From: Vavraia culicis subsp. floridensis
Lineage: Eukaryota > Microsporidia > Pleistophoridae
Assembly: GCF_000192795.1 (NCBI RefSeq)
Contig: NW_007360607.1
Location: 124,001 to 188,000 of the forward strand
Length of the DNA: 64,000 bases
Reading direction: 5' to 3'
The position numbers and the translations under genes are program-made. The notes under the pieces were generated by a model. It was given only the letters and a program-made list of their open reading frames with translations, was not told the DNA's origin and searched no databases. Below, piece after piece: positions 38,440 to 49,805 of this stretch (positions within the stretch are counted from its first letter, which is position 1; every line of letters starts with the position of its first letter).

Positions 38440-40553
38440 TGCGAAAAAAGGAAAAAATAAAAACACAGGCACCAACCAAAACAGTACCCTGCGGGTGAGC
38501 CGGTTTAGTGCTGCTGCCAACACGGCCATTAATGTGCACATTCTGTGATACAAAGACTGCAGCACCCGCAGGGTAAAGACATCAGGCACGGTAAACACTT
38601 TTTACAATCTCTGTTTACGGGTCGCAACAGCTCCTACGATATTCATGAGAAGAAGACGGTATGGGCCTTCTTCATCGTAGGGTGTGCATGATAAGAATCT
38701 CAAAAGGCGAACAGCTGGTGCATCCTAATGTCTAGGACGGGAGTGCAGCCGTTGCTCCAACAACCTTACGGTAAGGCACCATGGAACCGGTGCATCATGC
38801 AATGCCAGTTCAAAAAGATAAATCAACACAAATCGTTCACGCAAGCCATAAAAGATTATTTAACCGTGCAGAAGAATCCTGGTCGCAAACATTTACCGTG
38901 TAATATCGTTAATTTGCACCGCTGTTAGATTAGCAATTACAAATAATTAAAATTGCCAGCATGTGAACTGCTACCATGTCCATTCAAGGATCACACGCAG
39001 CATGTGTTGTGATGCGTACCAAGCCTTTTGATTTGAATGGCTTGCACTACACCCCAACCGCGTTTCTTACAAAACGCACAAATAACACGATCTGTGATTC
39101 ATTGCCATGGCTCATCTATCGCTGCGGTTCGCCATGCTACGAATGCAATTTATTGGTGCTGCAAACTTCAGTGTATTACATCAGGGATTATTCGATTTAA
39201 ACCATGAAACGGTGTGCAATCAGAGCACTGAACAAATTCATTGTTTCTGCTGCGAATGTCTACGAAATGTGCTACATTACATAATGAAAGTATGTTTGCT
39301 GGGATATAATGCTTTTAGCAAATAGTTTATTTAGCACTACCTCGCACCTCTTGTTCTGCAAAATATACCTTTTGGACCTATCCCTGCCATGGCCTTCAGA
39401 CCATTTTGTACAGCTCTGTGCTGAGATGGATGTAGAACAACCTGTGGGTTCCCCTGAGAGTGCCAACGCGGTATTTACAGCAGACCCCTGCTCAAGGCCA
39501 CTCTCAACATTTCAAGTCCTAGCACCTCTGATCTACGCCACCGTTTCGCACCCACCACAGAATTAGCACTCCTCAACTCCTGGATGACAGCTTCGGCTCA
39601 ACACAATACGGACAGCATAATTTTCTCGAAATCTGCCTTAATCAAGCTCAGCAACCACCTCATATGGGCTGATCTGTCGTTATTGCTCGCTTTTACGCAC
39701 TGCGGCCCATGTTTGATTCTCCATGGGCGTGATTTATCAAATTCTCTTTTTGCACTAGCAGATTCGAGCACCTGGGATGGTGCATGTTAGTCTGTTCACT
39801 CAACCGTTCAAACCCTTTTTACTCAGAACATCTGAGCGAGCGGTTTCTTGGCATCATCCTGCATTCTCGCCAAAGTATGAAAATTAACACAGAGCGTGAA
39901 TGGTACCGGCATACACTAGTGAAGAACAATCAGGTTTGATGACAACGACTCTCATATGTGCAACTTTAAGAGCTGCTACCAGCGCTCTCCTAATACCGCT
40001 CACTCAGGCATTTTACACGCGCGAATCTCCCTTCACGACCGCTTTGAGTGCAACCTTGCATTTTACGCTAGCAGCCACTTCAAATTATGGTATTTTACCG
40101 ATCCTGAGAATCCTGCATGGACCACAACCCCGGTTGAATACACCACGATGACCGTTTCCCGATAAATTCTCATCATTGCAGAAAACAAAAATTTTTGCAC
40201 CGTACTACCAACACATACACCATGATAACATTGAGTGACCCTCTGTTAAGCTATCATGAGTGCTGTACCAACTACTAAGTTGCCCATTAACATCTATTCA
40301 TCCAGTGTAACCGCACTCAACGGGATTCTGTCCAAAAATTAGCAAATACTCATGGACGGAAAATGACCTTCCCCGTTAGAACAAATTTGCGGTGTGTGAC
40401 CGGCTAAAATCAAAGAACATTTATTAAAGTGAACATAAAGCTGCGAACAACCGTTTTACAGGCCGCACTACCTCCAACGCATCCACACATTGACCTTACA
40501 CCAATGATCGTACATAGAGCGCGTACCTCTTACTCGTCAGTACCAGCAAACCA
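38440..40553. other. Long gene-free region of higher GC
   Basis: About 2.1 kb between RFA1 (diverging leftward) and the 3' end of MCM2. It is visibly richer in G and C than the gaps at 18-30 kb. Several plus-strand frames of 60-85 codons follow each other in different frames (38976, 39309, 39584, 39900) without start signals or recognisable content. It could be a decayed gene or chance in GC-richer DNA. Confidence 0.45.
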
Positions 40554-42929
40554 TCAGTAAACAATTTCTCTCCTTATACTGTTGCTGGCAAGGTTATACT
40601 CGCGCACAAACACGTCCTCCTTGTAAAACTTGTAGTTGAACTTGATGCCGAACCCGCGCACCCTCTTCTCAAATTCGTTCTTGTCTACAACCACGTTGCT
40701 AGGCACCTGCCTGAGCGACCTGATCTTGTCGTTGAACATTTCGTTCAATATGAACAGATACACGAAGAAATCATCGTTCTCATTAATATACTTCGCAAAT
40801 TTCTTACGGAGTGCCTTAACCACAGAGTACTTCTGTGCTGAAATGAAGCTGTCGAGCGTTATCTTTATAGCCGTATCGATGTCCTCCTTACACACGTATT
40901 CACATAGCTTTATCCGGGCTAGGGCCTCGCTGATCCTCACAATGCTCTCAATATGTCTTGCAGTGATCGGCATGCTGTTATCGCTTTCTTTGCGCAGATC
41001 AGCATACAATTTGCTGATCTTGTCCTTGTCTATCTCCTTAATCTGCGGGTGTATCCGCTTAGCGTAGATAAGGTACTTCTTGAATAAATCATCATCAATA
41101 ACTGGTCGATTTTGCCCGATGCTCTGAGCTGAGGTATGTTCGGCTTTGATGCCTGGATTCCCCTGCTCGTCGTTTTCATCGAGTGCTCCGCCTCGATCCC
41201 CCAACGATTCATCCGCTACCGTGCTCTTTTCGCGTATTCTCTTCAGAAGAAACGAGGCGATCCGCTCATCTTCAACCTGATCAGTCACATCCCTGACAAC
41301 ACACAAAATGTCAAACCTGCTCAAAATGGGTTCGCTCAGGTTGACATTTGCATTTAAGCTGAGCGCACTGTTATATCGTCCTTTTCGTGGATTAGCTGCC
41401 GCAACAACCGCACACCGTGCATTCAGCGATGCAACAATTCCCGCCTTGCTCACCGAAATGCTCTGCTGCTCCATTGCCTCATGAATCGCACTCCGATCAT
41501 TTTCCTGCATCTTATCAAACTCATCTATAAGCACAATGCCATTGTCGGCGAGAACTAGTGCCCCACCCTCAAGCATCCACTCATTGTTTGAATCTTTTCT
41601 GACACTTGCTGTGAGACCAACCGAGCTTGCGCCGTGACCTGTAGCCAGCACGGCACGGGGTGCAACACGCTCAAGACTTCTTAAAAGCTGTGACTTGGCG
41701 GTGCCAGGGTCACCCATGATAAGCACGTTGATATCTCCTCGTATTCTGTGCGCCGAGCTGTTCTTAACGTTTTCATTCTCTCGGCCCTTCGGCTGTCCGC
41801 CAAAAAGCGCCAACAGACACGCCCTTTTTACGCTGGGATGACCACAAATCTCCGGTGCCAATGCATCGCTCAAAACTTCCACAATTCGAGGATTCCTTGC
41901 CAGCCTCTTTATCTCTTTTTCATCCTCTCTTGTCAGCACGCAGCTGCTTTCTTTCCTAATAATGGCATTGGCAATGATGTGTGTCGTAAAAACGGTGTCG
42001 TTCAGCACCCCGTTCTTGTAAATGCCGGTAAGTTCGATCTCATCGCCAGGCTTTGCCACATCGATTAGATCGTGGAACACAAGAACATCTTTGCTACGCG
42101 GCAACGTGCCTGCAGGTACCGTGCCCGGTATTTCCTGTATTGCCATCTTCTGAAAATCTCTGTACACGGTTTCTTCGTCATTTATCAGGAAAGGTCCCCT
42201 GTTTTGGCACTCAAGACAGTTTTGCGGACGGAATCCCACATCGTCTTCGAGAAGAAACGGACCAAAGGTGCACCGACACTTCACACAGATAAATTTTGCC
42301 AGAAACAAACGCGGAAAAACGCCGCTGCGCCTCGTTACAATACCGCGTATACGCACCAAGCAGCCCAAGTTCTCATTGCGCAGCTCTCTCAGTTCCTCAA
42401 CCACAGGCACATCGACCACACGAACATGCACCTGCACGCGGATCATGAAGTAATTGGGGAACAGGCCTAACACGACTACGCGGAGTGCATCATCGAACAC
42501 CTCAATTGCAGGCTCGGCACATACAACAAGCACCCTCACCAGCAGGTCATCAAAACTCTCCATGTCTGTGTAGCTGACCATCAAGCTTTCGCTATTCTCA
42601 GCACACATCGTTTTAATCAGCTTTATGTACTTTCTTCCGCCATAATTGCTGAGAAACTTAACGAACAAGTTTTTGATCTTCAGCTTGTAGCCCTCGTTTT
42701 CCATCACCTCTTTGTTGACCGGCAGGTCTCCGTTTTCTTCATTTTCAGGCGCTTCCACATCGTTGTAATTTTCTGGCATCGAGCTCTCCAGATAAATGTC
42801 TGCAGCTGATGGAAGATCAATGGGAACGTCAGAATGCATGTCCGATATCGTAGACTGCGGGTATGAGAGTGCCTCGCTCTCTGTGGATGACTGATCAGAG
42901 GTAAATTCCTCATATTTTCTTTTTGTCAT
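40554..42929 (-). CDS. MCM2: Replicative helicase subunit MCM2
   Basis: Subunit of the MCM2-7 helicase that licenses and unwinds origins. 791 residues from the ATG at 42929. An acidic, Ser-rich N-terminal tail (about 1-80) resembles the histone-binding and kinase-target tail of MCM2. A zinc finger follows (Cys 215, 218, 238, 241), preceded by RIRGIVTRRSGVFP and followed by QEIPGTVPAGTLPR, both MCM2-specific in wording. AAA+ core: Walker A GDPGTAKS (406-413), ATGHGASSVGLTASV, Walker B LIDEFDKM (467-474) and the arginine finger SRFD. The frame opens 10 codons earlier on GTG, but CCCTTCATG in sense orientation (forward GGG at 42933-42935) marks the ATG. Very confident. Confidence 0.96.
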   Translation of the reverse strand: MTKRKYEEFTSDQSSTESEALSYPQSTISDMHSDVPIDLPSAADIYLESSMPENYNDVEAPENEENGDLPVNKEVMENEGYKLKIKNLFVKFLSNYGGRKYIKLIKTMCAENSESLMVSYTDMESFDDLLVRVLVVCAEPAIEVFDDALRVVVLGLFPNYFMIRVQVHVRVVDVPVVEELRELRNENLGCLVRIRGIVTRRSGVFPRLFLAKFICVKCRCTFGPFLLEDDVGFRPQNCLECQNRGPFLINDEETVYRDFQKMAIQEIPGTVPAGTLPRSKDVLVFHDLIDVAKPGDEIELTGIYKNGVLNDTVFTTHIIANAIIRKESSCVLTREDEKEIKRLARNPRIVEVLSDALAPEICGHPSVKRACLLALFGGQPKGRENENVKNSSAHRIRGDINVLIMGDPGTAKSQLLRSLERVAPRAVLATGHGASSVGLTASVRKDSNNEWMLEGGALVLADNGIVLIDEFDKMQENDRSAIHEAMEQQSISVSKAGIVASLNARCAVVAAANPRKGRYNSALSLNANVNLSEPILSRFDILCVVRDVTDQVEDERIASFLLKRIREKSTVADESLGDRGGALDENDEQGNPGIKAEHTSAQSIGQNRPVIDDDLFKKYLIYAKRIHPQIKEIDKDKISKLYADLRKESDNSMPITARHIESIVRISEALARIKLCEYVCKEDIDTAIKITLDSFISAQKYSVVKALRKKFAKYINENDDFFVYLFILNEMFNDKIRSLRQVPSNVVVDKNEFEKRVRGFGIKFNYKFYKEDVFVREYNLASNSIRREIVY

Positions 42930-42932
42930 GAA

Positions 42933-42935
42933 GGG
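42933..42935 (-). promoter_or_regulatory. CCC start signal for MCM2
   Basis: Sense CCCTTCATG; identical spacing and bases to the small basic gene at 25143. Confidence 0.6.
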
Positions 42936-45302
42936 CGAGTATTTTTCGGTGAATAACACAATTAGCAGGATTTAAAACAGAACAAGCTCCGGATTGTGGC
43001 ACCAAAGAATTTCTGGCCACGCAATTACAGCGAATTAAGTCTGTCCAACACACTTACGATCTTGTAGATGAATTTCAATCAAGCTACGGATATAAGGCGT
43101 GTTCTTGTCATTATTTACGATTACATCACGGTGCAGTGATATAACACCGATTAAAAGTCATGCATTGTACATGGTACGGATGATTCCTCACGGTCAGCCA
43201 GCTGAAAGGTAACATTGGCCAGATTGGAATTGAAAACCGTGGTCACAGAGACTACCTGAAGATAGCGGAATTGACCCGGCCTTATTCACGTGCATTCGGC
43301 AAAAGGATTTTTTTATTTCCGGGAACGCTCTTCGGTATTGGGATGAATCGTTGAAATAATGGTGCAATACCAAGCATCCGTACCATCAATCAGTGCGGTA
43401 TCTTTTTCAAGTGCTGTGCATGTTCTATACCGGAAGGTATTGTTACTAAATATGAATTAATGCCGGATTTTCTGCATCCACTTCCAGCTGGCATGCAATG
43501 TAGCGGCAAAAATGCCGATATTTCAAAATTTTACCATTTTTGATAGAAAATGGTCTCAGCATGCATGATCGAATGATTCTGATCACAGGTACAACTTTTT
43601 ATACCTCAAGATGACATGACATAGGTAAAATGATTTAATAACACCTGTAATGATGAAGGTGGTTGCTGGCAGAGAGGGAAACATTAAAGGAGAACAGACG
43701 CTTTTGGAAAGGATAAACCGGCTGTTATGTTGCAATTTACCGAATTGATAAAATTGTTGATTTGTTGCTCATAGGAATGAAACTTACACTGCTTCCTAGA
43801 TTTTACCTGGTAGATTACGAGAGTAGCGTGTTAACAGGACCGAGCGAAAAGATGCGTACTGTTGCCCTTATGCTAATTCATTTACACGTGCTGACACGGT
43901 CTCATATAGAAACATACCCCATATTTACAGATAGAACGCACATATGCACAATACGGTGAGTTACTCGGTAATATTCCAATTATGATGTGGAGTGTAGAAA
44001 CAAATCCGCAAGTATTTAACATATATTTACTTAAAAGGTGCTTAGTATGTAAAATGCGGTATGTAGGAACAGTTCCGTAATTGTTCATGTATTGCGTAGC
44101 AGACCACAGTTCAAACAACGCTCTATAAAAGCTCTTTTCATTCCATAACATGGTATTTTGGTACTCTGTACGTGTATCGGTGAGCACAGGACAGATCAAT
44201 CTCAAGTAGCTCTTTTCATTCTATAACATGGTATTTTGGTACTCTATACGTGTATCGGTGAGCACAGGACAGATCAATCTCAAGTAGCTTTTTTACGTAT
44301 TTCATCGAATGCAAATATTTTCCTGATTCTGCTGCTCCTCAAAACAGTAAACAAAATTATGAGAGCAATTGCAATTACGGCAATTACTCACAACCATGTG
44401 GTGCTTGATTACAGGCGAGTTACATCTATCATGTGTATAAAGCACATACAGTTAATATAACGTATCAAATTTGTGTTTAAAAATGAAATAGTACCATTTT
44501 AGGAGAACGAATATCTTTGTAGGAAGATGCACTTATGTAAATACCAAGATTGGACGTACATCACTTGAGAACCGCGAAGAATATCGTTTAGATCGTTGTC
44601 TATAGAGTGATATTCTATTTTTGACAAAATATTTAAATTAATTTAATACGTTCATTACATTCTCAACATACGGTCCATAAGAACATTTATCACGTGTTCC
44701 ATGGGAAATGCAATAAATCATAGACACATGATAAATATTTGGCACACCAAACGGTGGTATTTTACTCTTTTAGCCAAATTGTAAAAATATAGATTTGCAA
44801 TTCTCAGTAAAAAGTCAAATTGTAAAATACCAAATATGAACAACAAAAATAGCGTATTTCACAACGAAACAAAAATAAAGCACTAGTGTTGCAACTTTGA
44901 CCTGTGGATCCTTTTTCCGTCACATGATTCTTTTCCTTCCATTCCATCTGTCTTGAATATCTACGAAGACATTCCATATTTTTAACTGGTACTGCATTTA
45001 ATAGAAAATCTTGTCAAAAGCGGTAAGCAACACCACAATTTGCGCTGCCATATTAAACAATCAAAACGTGCGAACAGCACGATCAAATGTCAGTCTGCTT
45101 ATTTTACGTTTTTATGTGCCATGAAATCAAAGGATTCGAAGAAAATAAAAATTTTTGCTATCAAAATCCTCGAGAATTCATCGATGAACAGATGGCCTAA
45201 GCCACATTTGAATGCACAGTTGCCCTATTCAATGTCTGCTTACCCGCCGAATTCCTATTTTGCACCGGTACTATAAAAGGAATCGATGGCGCAGGCCCCC
45301 AT
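42936..45302. other. Very long intergenic region between divergent genes
   Basis: About 2.4 kb holding the promoters of MCM2 and the ABC transporter. It contains the 78-bp duplication at 44131-44286. Frames at 43762-43959, 43882-44205, 44236-44460 and 45040-45276 lack start signals and family resemblance. The ABC start signal CCCCC lies at 45296-45300. Confidence 0.5.
44131..44286 (+). repeat. 78-bp direct tandem duplication
   Basis: Two adjacent copies, 44131-44208 and 44209-44286, beginning GCTCTTTTCATTC. They differ at two positions that I can see (C/T near base 14 and G/A near base 40). A third copy breaks off after a few bases. There is no coding frame across both; it lies in the gap upstream of the ABC transporter. 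Confidence 0.95.
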
Positions 45303-47207
45303 ATGTCCAAACCATTCCAAATCTTTCTTTTCATCATCAAAGAAATGCTTAGTCCTCCCCTAAAACCATGTCTTGTTATATTCTCCATCATCGCGATTAT
45401 TTTTCTAACTGAGCTGCTTCAGTACAAAATACGTACTGAAAATCTGAGGAGCCTGTCAAGCTGCCGGGACTACCAAACCTTGCGTTCTTTCTTGTTCTTC
45501 ACAACCATATGCGGCATCATTTATCCTACAAAATTTTTGGTATACCAAATCATTTACAGTGATTACATGGAACGATTGTCGTGCAGAGCATTTTATACCG
45601 TGCTGTCGCGCAAATGGGAGATGACAGTGCTGGAGGAAGGTCTGAACAACCGCTTCAGAAACATGGGCTCGTTTGAGAACGTGACCGATAACGGCATATT
45701 CCAGTCCTTCGTGCACCGCGGTGTCAAAGGAATGACAAATCTGATAAAACAGCTGGTACTGTCTCTGCTCGCGCGTGTATTCTCGTATCTATTCATAATG
45801 AAGGAGACAAGTGATCAGTTGGGCACCACGATCCTTCTGGCCATCATCTTCATGGTCTCGGTCACACTGATGACAAACATCGTAATCATCTACGTCCTGA
45901 TTTACTACCGCAGGCGGTACAACATCCTACGGGCACAGTTGGACAATCATGTCTCGGAGTGTCTCAGCAACCACCTGCTCGTCACGTACTGCCACAAGGA
46001 AATGGATGAGTTCCAGCGCTACAAAATGCGAGTTAGGAACTACAAGAACGCGGTTATAGTCTTGGAAGGTGTCGAGCACGTCTTAGAGATCCTTCTATAC
46101 CTGATCACCAATCTGACCAAATACTTCGTGTACTACATCATTTACAGGAATAACAAGGCGTATCCCACGCATTTGGTGATGTTCGTGATGCAGAAGATCG
46201 ATGTGATCGAGAGGAACACGAAGTGGGCAGGCTCATTTTACGAGAAACTGCGCACGGCCGTACTAGATGCCGAGTTTGCGTACGACTTTGTGAGCAGCAC
46301 AAAGGGACCGGTGAGAAACGAGGACAACCTCCTGCACCACGCCGTTGCATTGGAAGGAGCGGACCGCTCGTATGACACGGGCTCAACTCAATGCTTTAGT
46401 GACAGCCACAGCGATGAAAAGAGGTGGATCAGCGATGAAAGCGGTGATGAGAAGCGAGATGCCGATACAAAATGGTATTTGGAGGCGACCGCTGCATCAC
46501 AGCCGAACGCAGAACCAAATGAAGTTTACCACGATGAGAATGCCATGAACACCGTCCAGCAAGCCAAGGCCCAAGGCCCCGTAATAATACAGTTCAGAGA
46601 TTTTACCATCATTTTGAACCAAAGACTGCTCTTCAAACCGCTTAACCTTTCGATACGAAAAAACGATAAAGTGCTCATAAAAGGGCCAAACGGCATCGGT
46701 AAAAGTTCCATACTCAGGTCGCTGTTTGGCATGGTTGAGTACATAGGCGATATCATCATAAATGACGTGCCGTTGCAAAACCTTAAAAAGTCTAAACTAT
46801 GTTCCATGATGGCGATTTGTCCGCAGTCTCCACTGGTCTTCAAGAACACGGTCAGGTTCAATCTTGGCTACGGCAATGTCTCAACGGATGAAGAGATGAT
46901 TAGGATGTGCAAGCGGACGAATCTCTTCGATAAGATCAGTGAAATGGAGGACGGCCTTGACAGCCTCATTCTGAGCGCAGGCGAGAACTTCAGTGGCGGT
47001 GAGAAGAAACGGCTGTGTGTTACGAGAACGGCCCTCAAGAAATGCGCGATTTACTGGTTTGATGAGCCTACAGCAGGACTTGACACCGTAAACATGCACA
47101 CGGTGGTCGATTTGCTGACGAAAATGAAGGGAACTGTGATTGTCATCATGCATGCAGACGAGTATGATCGATGTTTTGACCAGATAATCAATCTTGAAAG
47201 GTTATAG
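45303..47207 (+). CDS. ABC half-transporter, Atm1/ABCB type
   Basis: 634-residue half-transporter: membrane domain (about 20-330, up to six helices) then nucleotide-binding domain (about 430-634). NBD motifs: Walker A GPNGIGKS (461-468), Q-loop CPQSP, signature FSGGE (563-567) in place of LSGGQ, Walker B IYWFDEP (583-589), D-loop AGLD and switch His617. Between the two domains lies a long acidic, Ser-rich linker (about 345-425) not usual for the family. Microsporidia keep Atm1-like half-transporters that link the mitosome iron-sulfur pathway to the cytosol, and several paralogues exist, so the exact role is open. No clear mitochondrial presequence. CCCCC lies at 45296-45300 just before the ATG. 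Confidence 0.88.
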   Translation: MSKPFQIFLFIIKEMLSPPLKPCLVIFSIIAIIFLTELLQYKIRTENLRSLSSCRDYQTLRSFLFFTTICGIIYPTKFLVYQIIYSDYMERLSCRAFYTVLSRKWEMTVLEEGLNNRFRNMGSFENVTDNGIFQSFVHRGVKGMTNLIKQLVLSLLARVFSYLFIMKETSDQLGTTILLAIIFMVSVTLMTNIVIIYVLIYYRRRYNILRAQLDNHVSECLSNHLLVTYCHKEMDEFQRYKMRVRNYKNAVIVLEGVEHVLEILLYLITNLTKYFVYYIIYRNNKAYPTHLVMFVMQKIDVIERNTKWAGSFYEKLRTAVLDAEFAYDFVSSTKGPVRNEDNLLHHAVALEGADRSYDTGSTQCFSDSHSDEKRWISDESGDEKRDADTKWYLEATAASQPNAEPNEVYHDENAMNTVQQAKAQGPVIIQFRDFTIILNQRLLFKPLNLSIRKNDKVLIKGPNGIGKSSILRSLFGMVEYIGDIIINDVPLQNLKKSKLCSMMAICPQSPLVFKNTVRFNLGYGNVSTDEEMIRMCKRTNLFDKISEMEDGLDSLILSAGENFSGGEKKRLCVTRTALKKCAIYWFDEPTAGLDTVNMHTVVDLLTKMKGTVIVIMHADEYDRCFDQIINLERL

Positions 47208-47684
47208 ATGAGCGATCTGTCACAAGAAATTAAAATGTTCCTTTTATCTGCAACATGAAGACCTTCGTGCTACCATGCCTGTTGAAACATTCTCAACCAC
47301 CTTAATATCCGTATAAGGCAGTTTCGTTCCTTTTCCACGCTGCTCGGGACCGTGCGGTAAAGGAAGAGGTGTTTAAGTCGCTGGCACAGTGCTGTTCGTG
47401 TGGCACATCTTGAAAAGTTCTGAGCACTGCCAGTTACGCCATTCATAGTGCAAGCTTGCCGCTCAGAGCTACACTACGAAATGAACGAAAGAAGCGCTGC
47501 CCAACTGCCACACACTGCCCTAGTGCCGATATAATGTGATCTCATCACAAAAATGATGAGTACGTGCACATGTGCTGCTCATATTCATTAATCTCTCCTT
47601 CTTCTATTCGTTCGGTACTATTAAAAGGGGTCGTTTTCTCATTGGTTCGATGAGGTGTTTTAATGGGAAATTGAACAGGGCAGA
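47208..47684. other. Intergenic spacer
   Basis: About 480 bases upstream of the MscS gene. The start signal here is GGG rather than CCC (47678-47680). No other feature seen. Confidence 0.55.
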
Positions 47685-49805
47685 ATGGCAGGAGATAGCA
47701 AGAAAGAAAAGGAAACTAAAAAAGGTGACAGCAAAGACAAGGCGACAGCCAAGGACAAAAAAGATGCAGCAGAAAAGAAAACGGATGAGCAAAAGAGTCG
47801 TGATGGGGACAAGGAAAACATAGAGCAGCAGGAGAATCGTGGTGAGGAGGACAATGAAGAACAGGTAAATGGTGATGAAGGCAACGAAGAAGGAAAAAGC
47901 GGTGATGAAAACAAGGAAAATGTTGAGGGAGCAGATGGGCAGAGAGAAGGTAGCAAGAAAGAAGATGAGGCTGATAGCGGAGTAATGGTGGATCTAGAAA
48001 ATCAAGAGGTGGTGGAGAACGCCAAAAAGGAAATTATACAGGAATTTATTGCACCTATGGAGAAGGAGGAGAGCAACGTTGAGTCAGAAATCAACCAACA
48101 GATCCCTGACCAGCCCATTCGCAAATTTAAGAAGAAGCGCATGATGCGCAAAAGAACGTTCTCGATCGCAAATCTGGACGAATACCTGCACTACAAGTAC
48201 CGTAAAGTGGACCGAAACTTACGGTTGCTGGTGGAGGTGCTCGTCGTATGCTTCCTGTTCATGCTATTTCCCACAATTTTGATAATCTGGCGCAGGCCCC
48301 GGGACTACAACATTTTCAAGACTCTGAATCAGGAGGGCAAGACGAATGCAGTCCTAGAGTTCTTCAGACAGAATCTGTTCCTTTCGCTCACGTACGTCAT
48401 CTTCACGGCATCAACGGTGCTTATGGACTATTCGCTGCAGATGATTGCATCGGTGCTCTCCTCGTTTGACGTGAAGGTTGAGGGATACGTTGCCGATTTC
48501 CTCGAGGTGCTCAAGCTCTACTCGCACTATCTGCGCAACTTCCTCGCGTTCTCGCTCGTATTTCTGCTATCGAACGTGCTCATCATGCGCTACCGCTTCG
48601 GAAGAAAATCCTTCACAACCACGTACCTGAGTGTCACGTTCATCTTCTGGTTTTCGTGCCTCTCTGCCGTTCTGTTCTTCGAGAAGCTGCTCGTGAACAT
48701 CCTCACGTCAGAGATGAAGAAGAGCTCGTTCAGGAACCGCATTTGGGATGCAAACTACAAGACGTACGTGTTTAAGAAGCTGGCCGCGATTGCTGAGGCG
48801 GTACCGCGCGGTCAGTACGAGATGCAGCTCGCCATGCACAGTGTGCAGAACGACTACGACACGGGGTACTTCCTGCGCCATAACGATCTGGACATCACGA
48901 CCGAGGACAAGGCTGAGGGCGTTGCCGAGAGCATCTTCGCTTATCTCGACATTGACACGCTCGATTACGATCAGATCACCACGTACTTCCAGAACAGACC
49001 CGAAGAGGTGATTCAGTACCTCGGGAACACAAACAAACCGCCTGAGGAGATTTCGATCGACTTCGAAAAGCTCAGGCAGCGTGCGGTTGAGCTGTGCCGC
49101 GAGCGCAACGATATAAAGCGTTCGCTGTTCGATCGCGACAGCATCATCCGCAAGCTTGATCTGATACTGCTCGGCGGTGTGCTGTTCGCATCTGCGCTCG
49201 GTTTTCTGTTCCTGATCAACGTGGACTACAAGTTCTATCTCACGAGCGTAGGTCCCTTTCTGTTCGCGTTCAGCTGGATCTTCCAGGACAGCATCAAAGA
49301 CCTGTACAAATGCTTTGTGTTTCACCTGATCTCTCATCCGTACGATGTGGGTGACCGCGTGATTATCGATGACCAGGAAAACATCGTGGTGCGCATCGAT
49401 CTGCTGTACACCACCTTTACGAACAATAACAACCGCCTCGCGTACATTCCCAACACGTCCCTGTTCGCCAAGAAGATTGACAATGTGCGGCGTAGCCGCA
49501 ACCAGTACGAGCAGCTTACCGTGTTTGTGGACCAAAATGTGCGGTACAAAACGCTTGATGATCTCAAGCACAAGCTTGAAGACCTGTGCAAGGAGAAGGA
49601 GACGGTGTTTACCGGCCATGCGTACATCAGGGAGGTGAGCAAGGCTGAAGACAAGCTGCAGGTAACTCTTGCGCTTGAGCACAATTCCAATTTCCAGGAT
49701 ATAAATGAGAAGTACAAGAGGAGGAAGGAGAGCATCGACGTTGTTGAACAGGCCTTGAGCGAAACGGGCATCCGATACGACGAGTACTACCAGTTTGCGG
49801 AGTAG
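47685..49805 (+). CDS. MscS-type mechanosensitive channel, eukaryotic (Msy-like)
   Basis: 706 residues. The first 150 or so are extremely charged (Lys, Glu, Asp, Gly, Asn) and low-complexity. Transmembrane segments appear near 185-207, 235-257, 280-302, 315-340, 495-516 and 520-540. The last is the pore helix region, followed by the MscS beta domain (SIKDLYKCFVFHL, YDVGDRVIID, YIPNTSLF). Between helices 4 and 5 lies ESIFAYLDIDTLDYDQIT, at the place of the EF-hand in the fission-yeast Msy1/Msy2 channels, so calcium control is possible. This is the fungal type, not the short bacterial-type MscS also reported from microsporidia. The start ATG follows GGGCAGA. GC-rich third codon positions stand out. 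AATAAA lies at 49815-49820. Confidence 0.92.
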   Translation: MAGDSKKEKETKKGDSKDKATAKDKKDAAEKKTDEQKSRDGDKENIEQQENRGEEDNEEQVNGDEGNEEGKSGDENKENVEGADGQREGSKKEDEADSGVMVDLENQEVVENAKKEIIQEFIAPMEKEESNVESEINQQIPDQPIRKFKKKRMMRKRTFSIANLDEYLHYKYRKVDRNLRLLVEVLVVCFLFMLFPTILIIWRRPRDYNIFKTLNQEGKTNAVLEFFRQNLFLSLTYVIFTASTVLMDYSLQMIASVLSSFDVKVEGYVADFLEVLKLYSHYLRNFLAFSLVFLLSNVLIMRYRFGRKSFTTTYLSVTFIFWFSCLSAVLFFEKLLVNILTSEMKKSSFRNRIWDANYKTYVFKKLAAIAEAVPRGQYEMQLAMHSVQNDYDTGYFLRHNDLDITTEDKAEGVAESIFAYLDIDTLDYDQITTYFQNRPEEVIQYLGNTNKPPEEISIDFEKLRQRAVELCRERNDIKRSLFDRDSIIRKLDLILLGGVLFASALGFLFLINVDYKFYLTSVGPFLFAFSWIFQDSIKDLYKCFVFHLISHPYDVGDRVIIDDQENIVVRIDLLYTTFTNNNNRLAYIPNTSLFAKKIDNVRRSRNQYEQLTVFVDQNVRYKTLDDLKHKLEDLCKEKETVFTGHAYIREVSKAEDKLQVTLALEHNSNFQDINEKYKRRKESIDVVEQALSETGIRYDEYYQFAE

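Noticed and set aside
38437..38598. Hydrophobic N-terminal extension of RFA1
   Set aside because: RPA is a nuclear soluble protein, and the CCC signal sits at the inner ATG.
48708..49682. 324-codon minus-strand frame
   Set aside because: Antisense shadow of the MscS gene, produced by its GC-rich third codon positions; composition shows no family.
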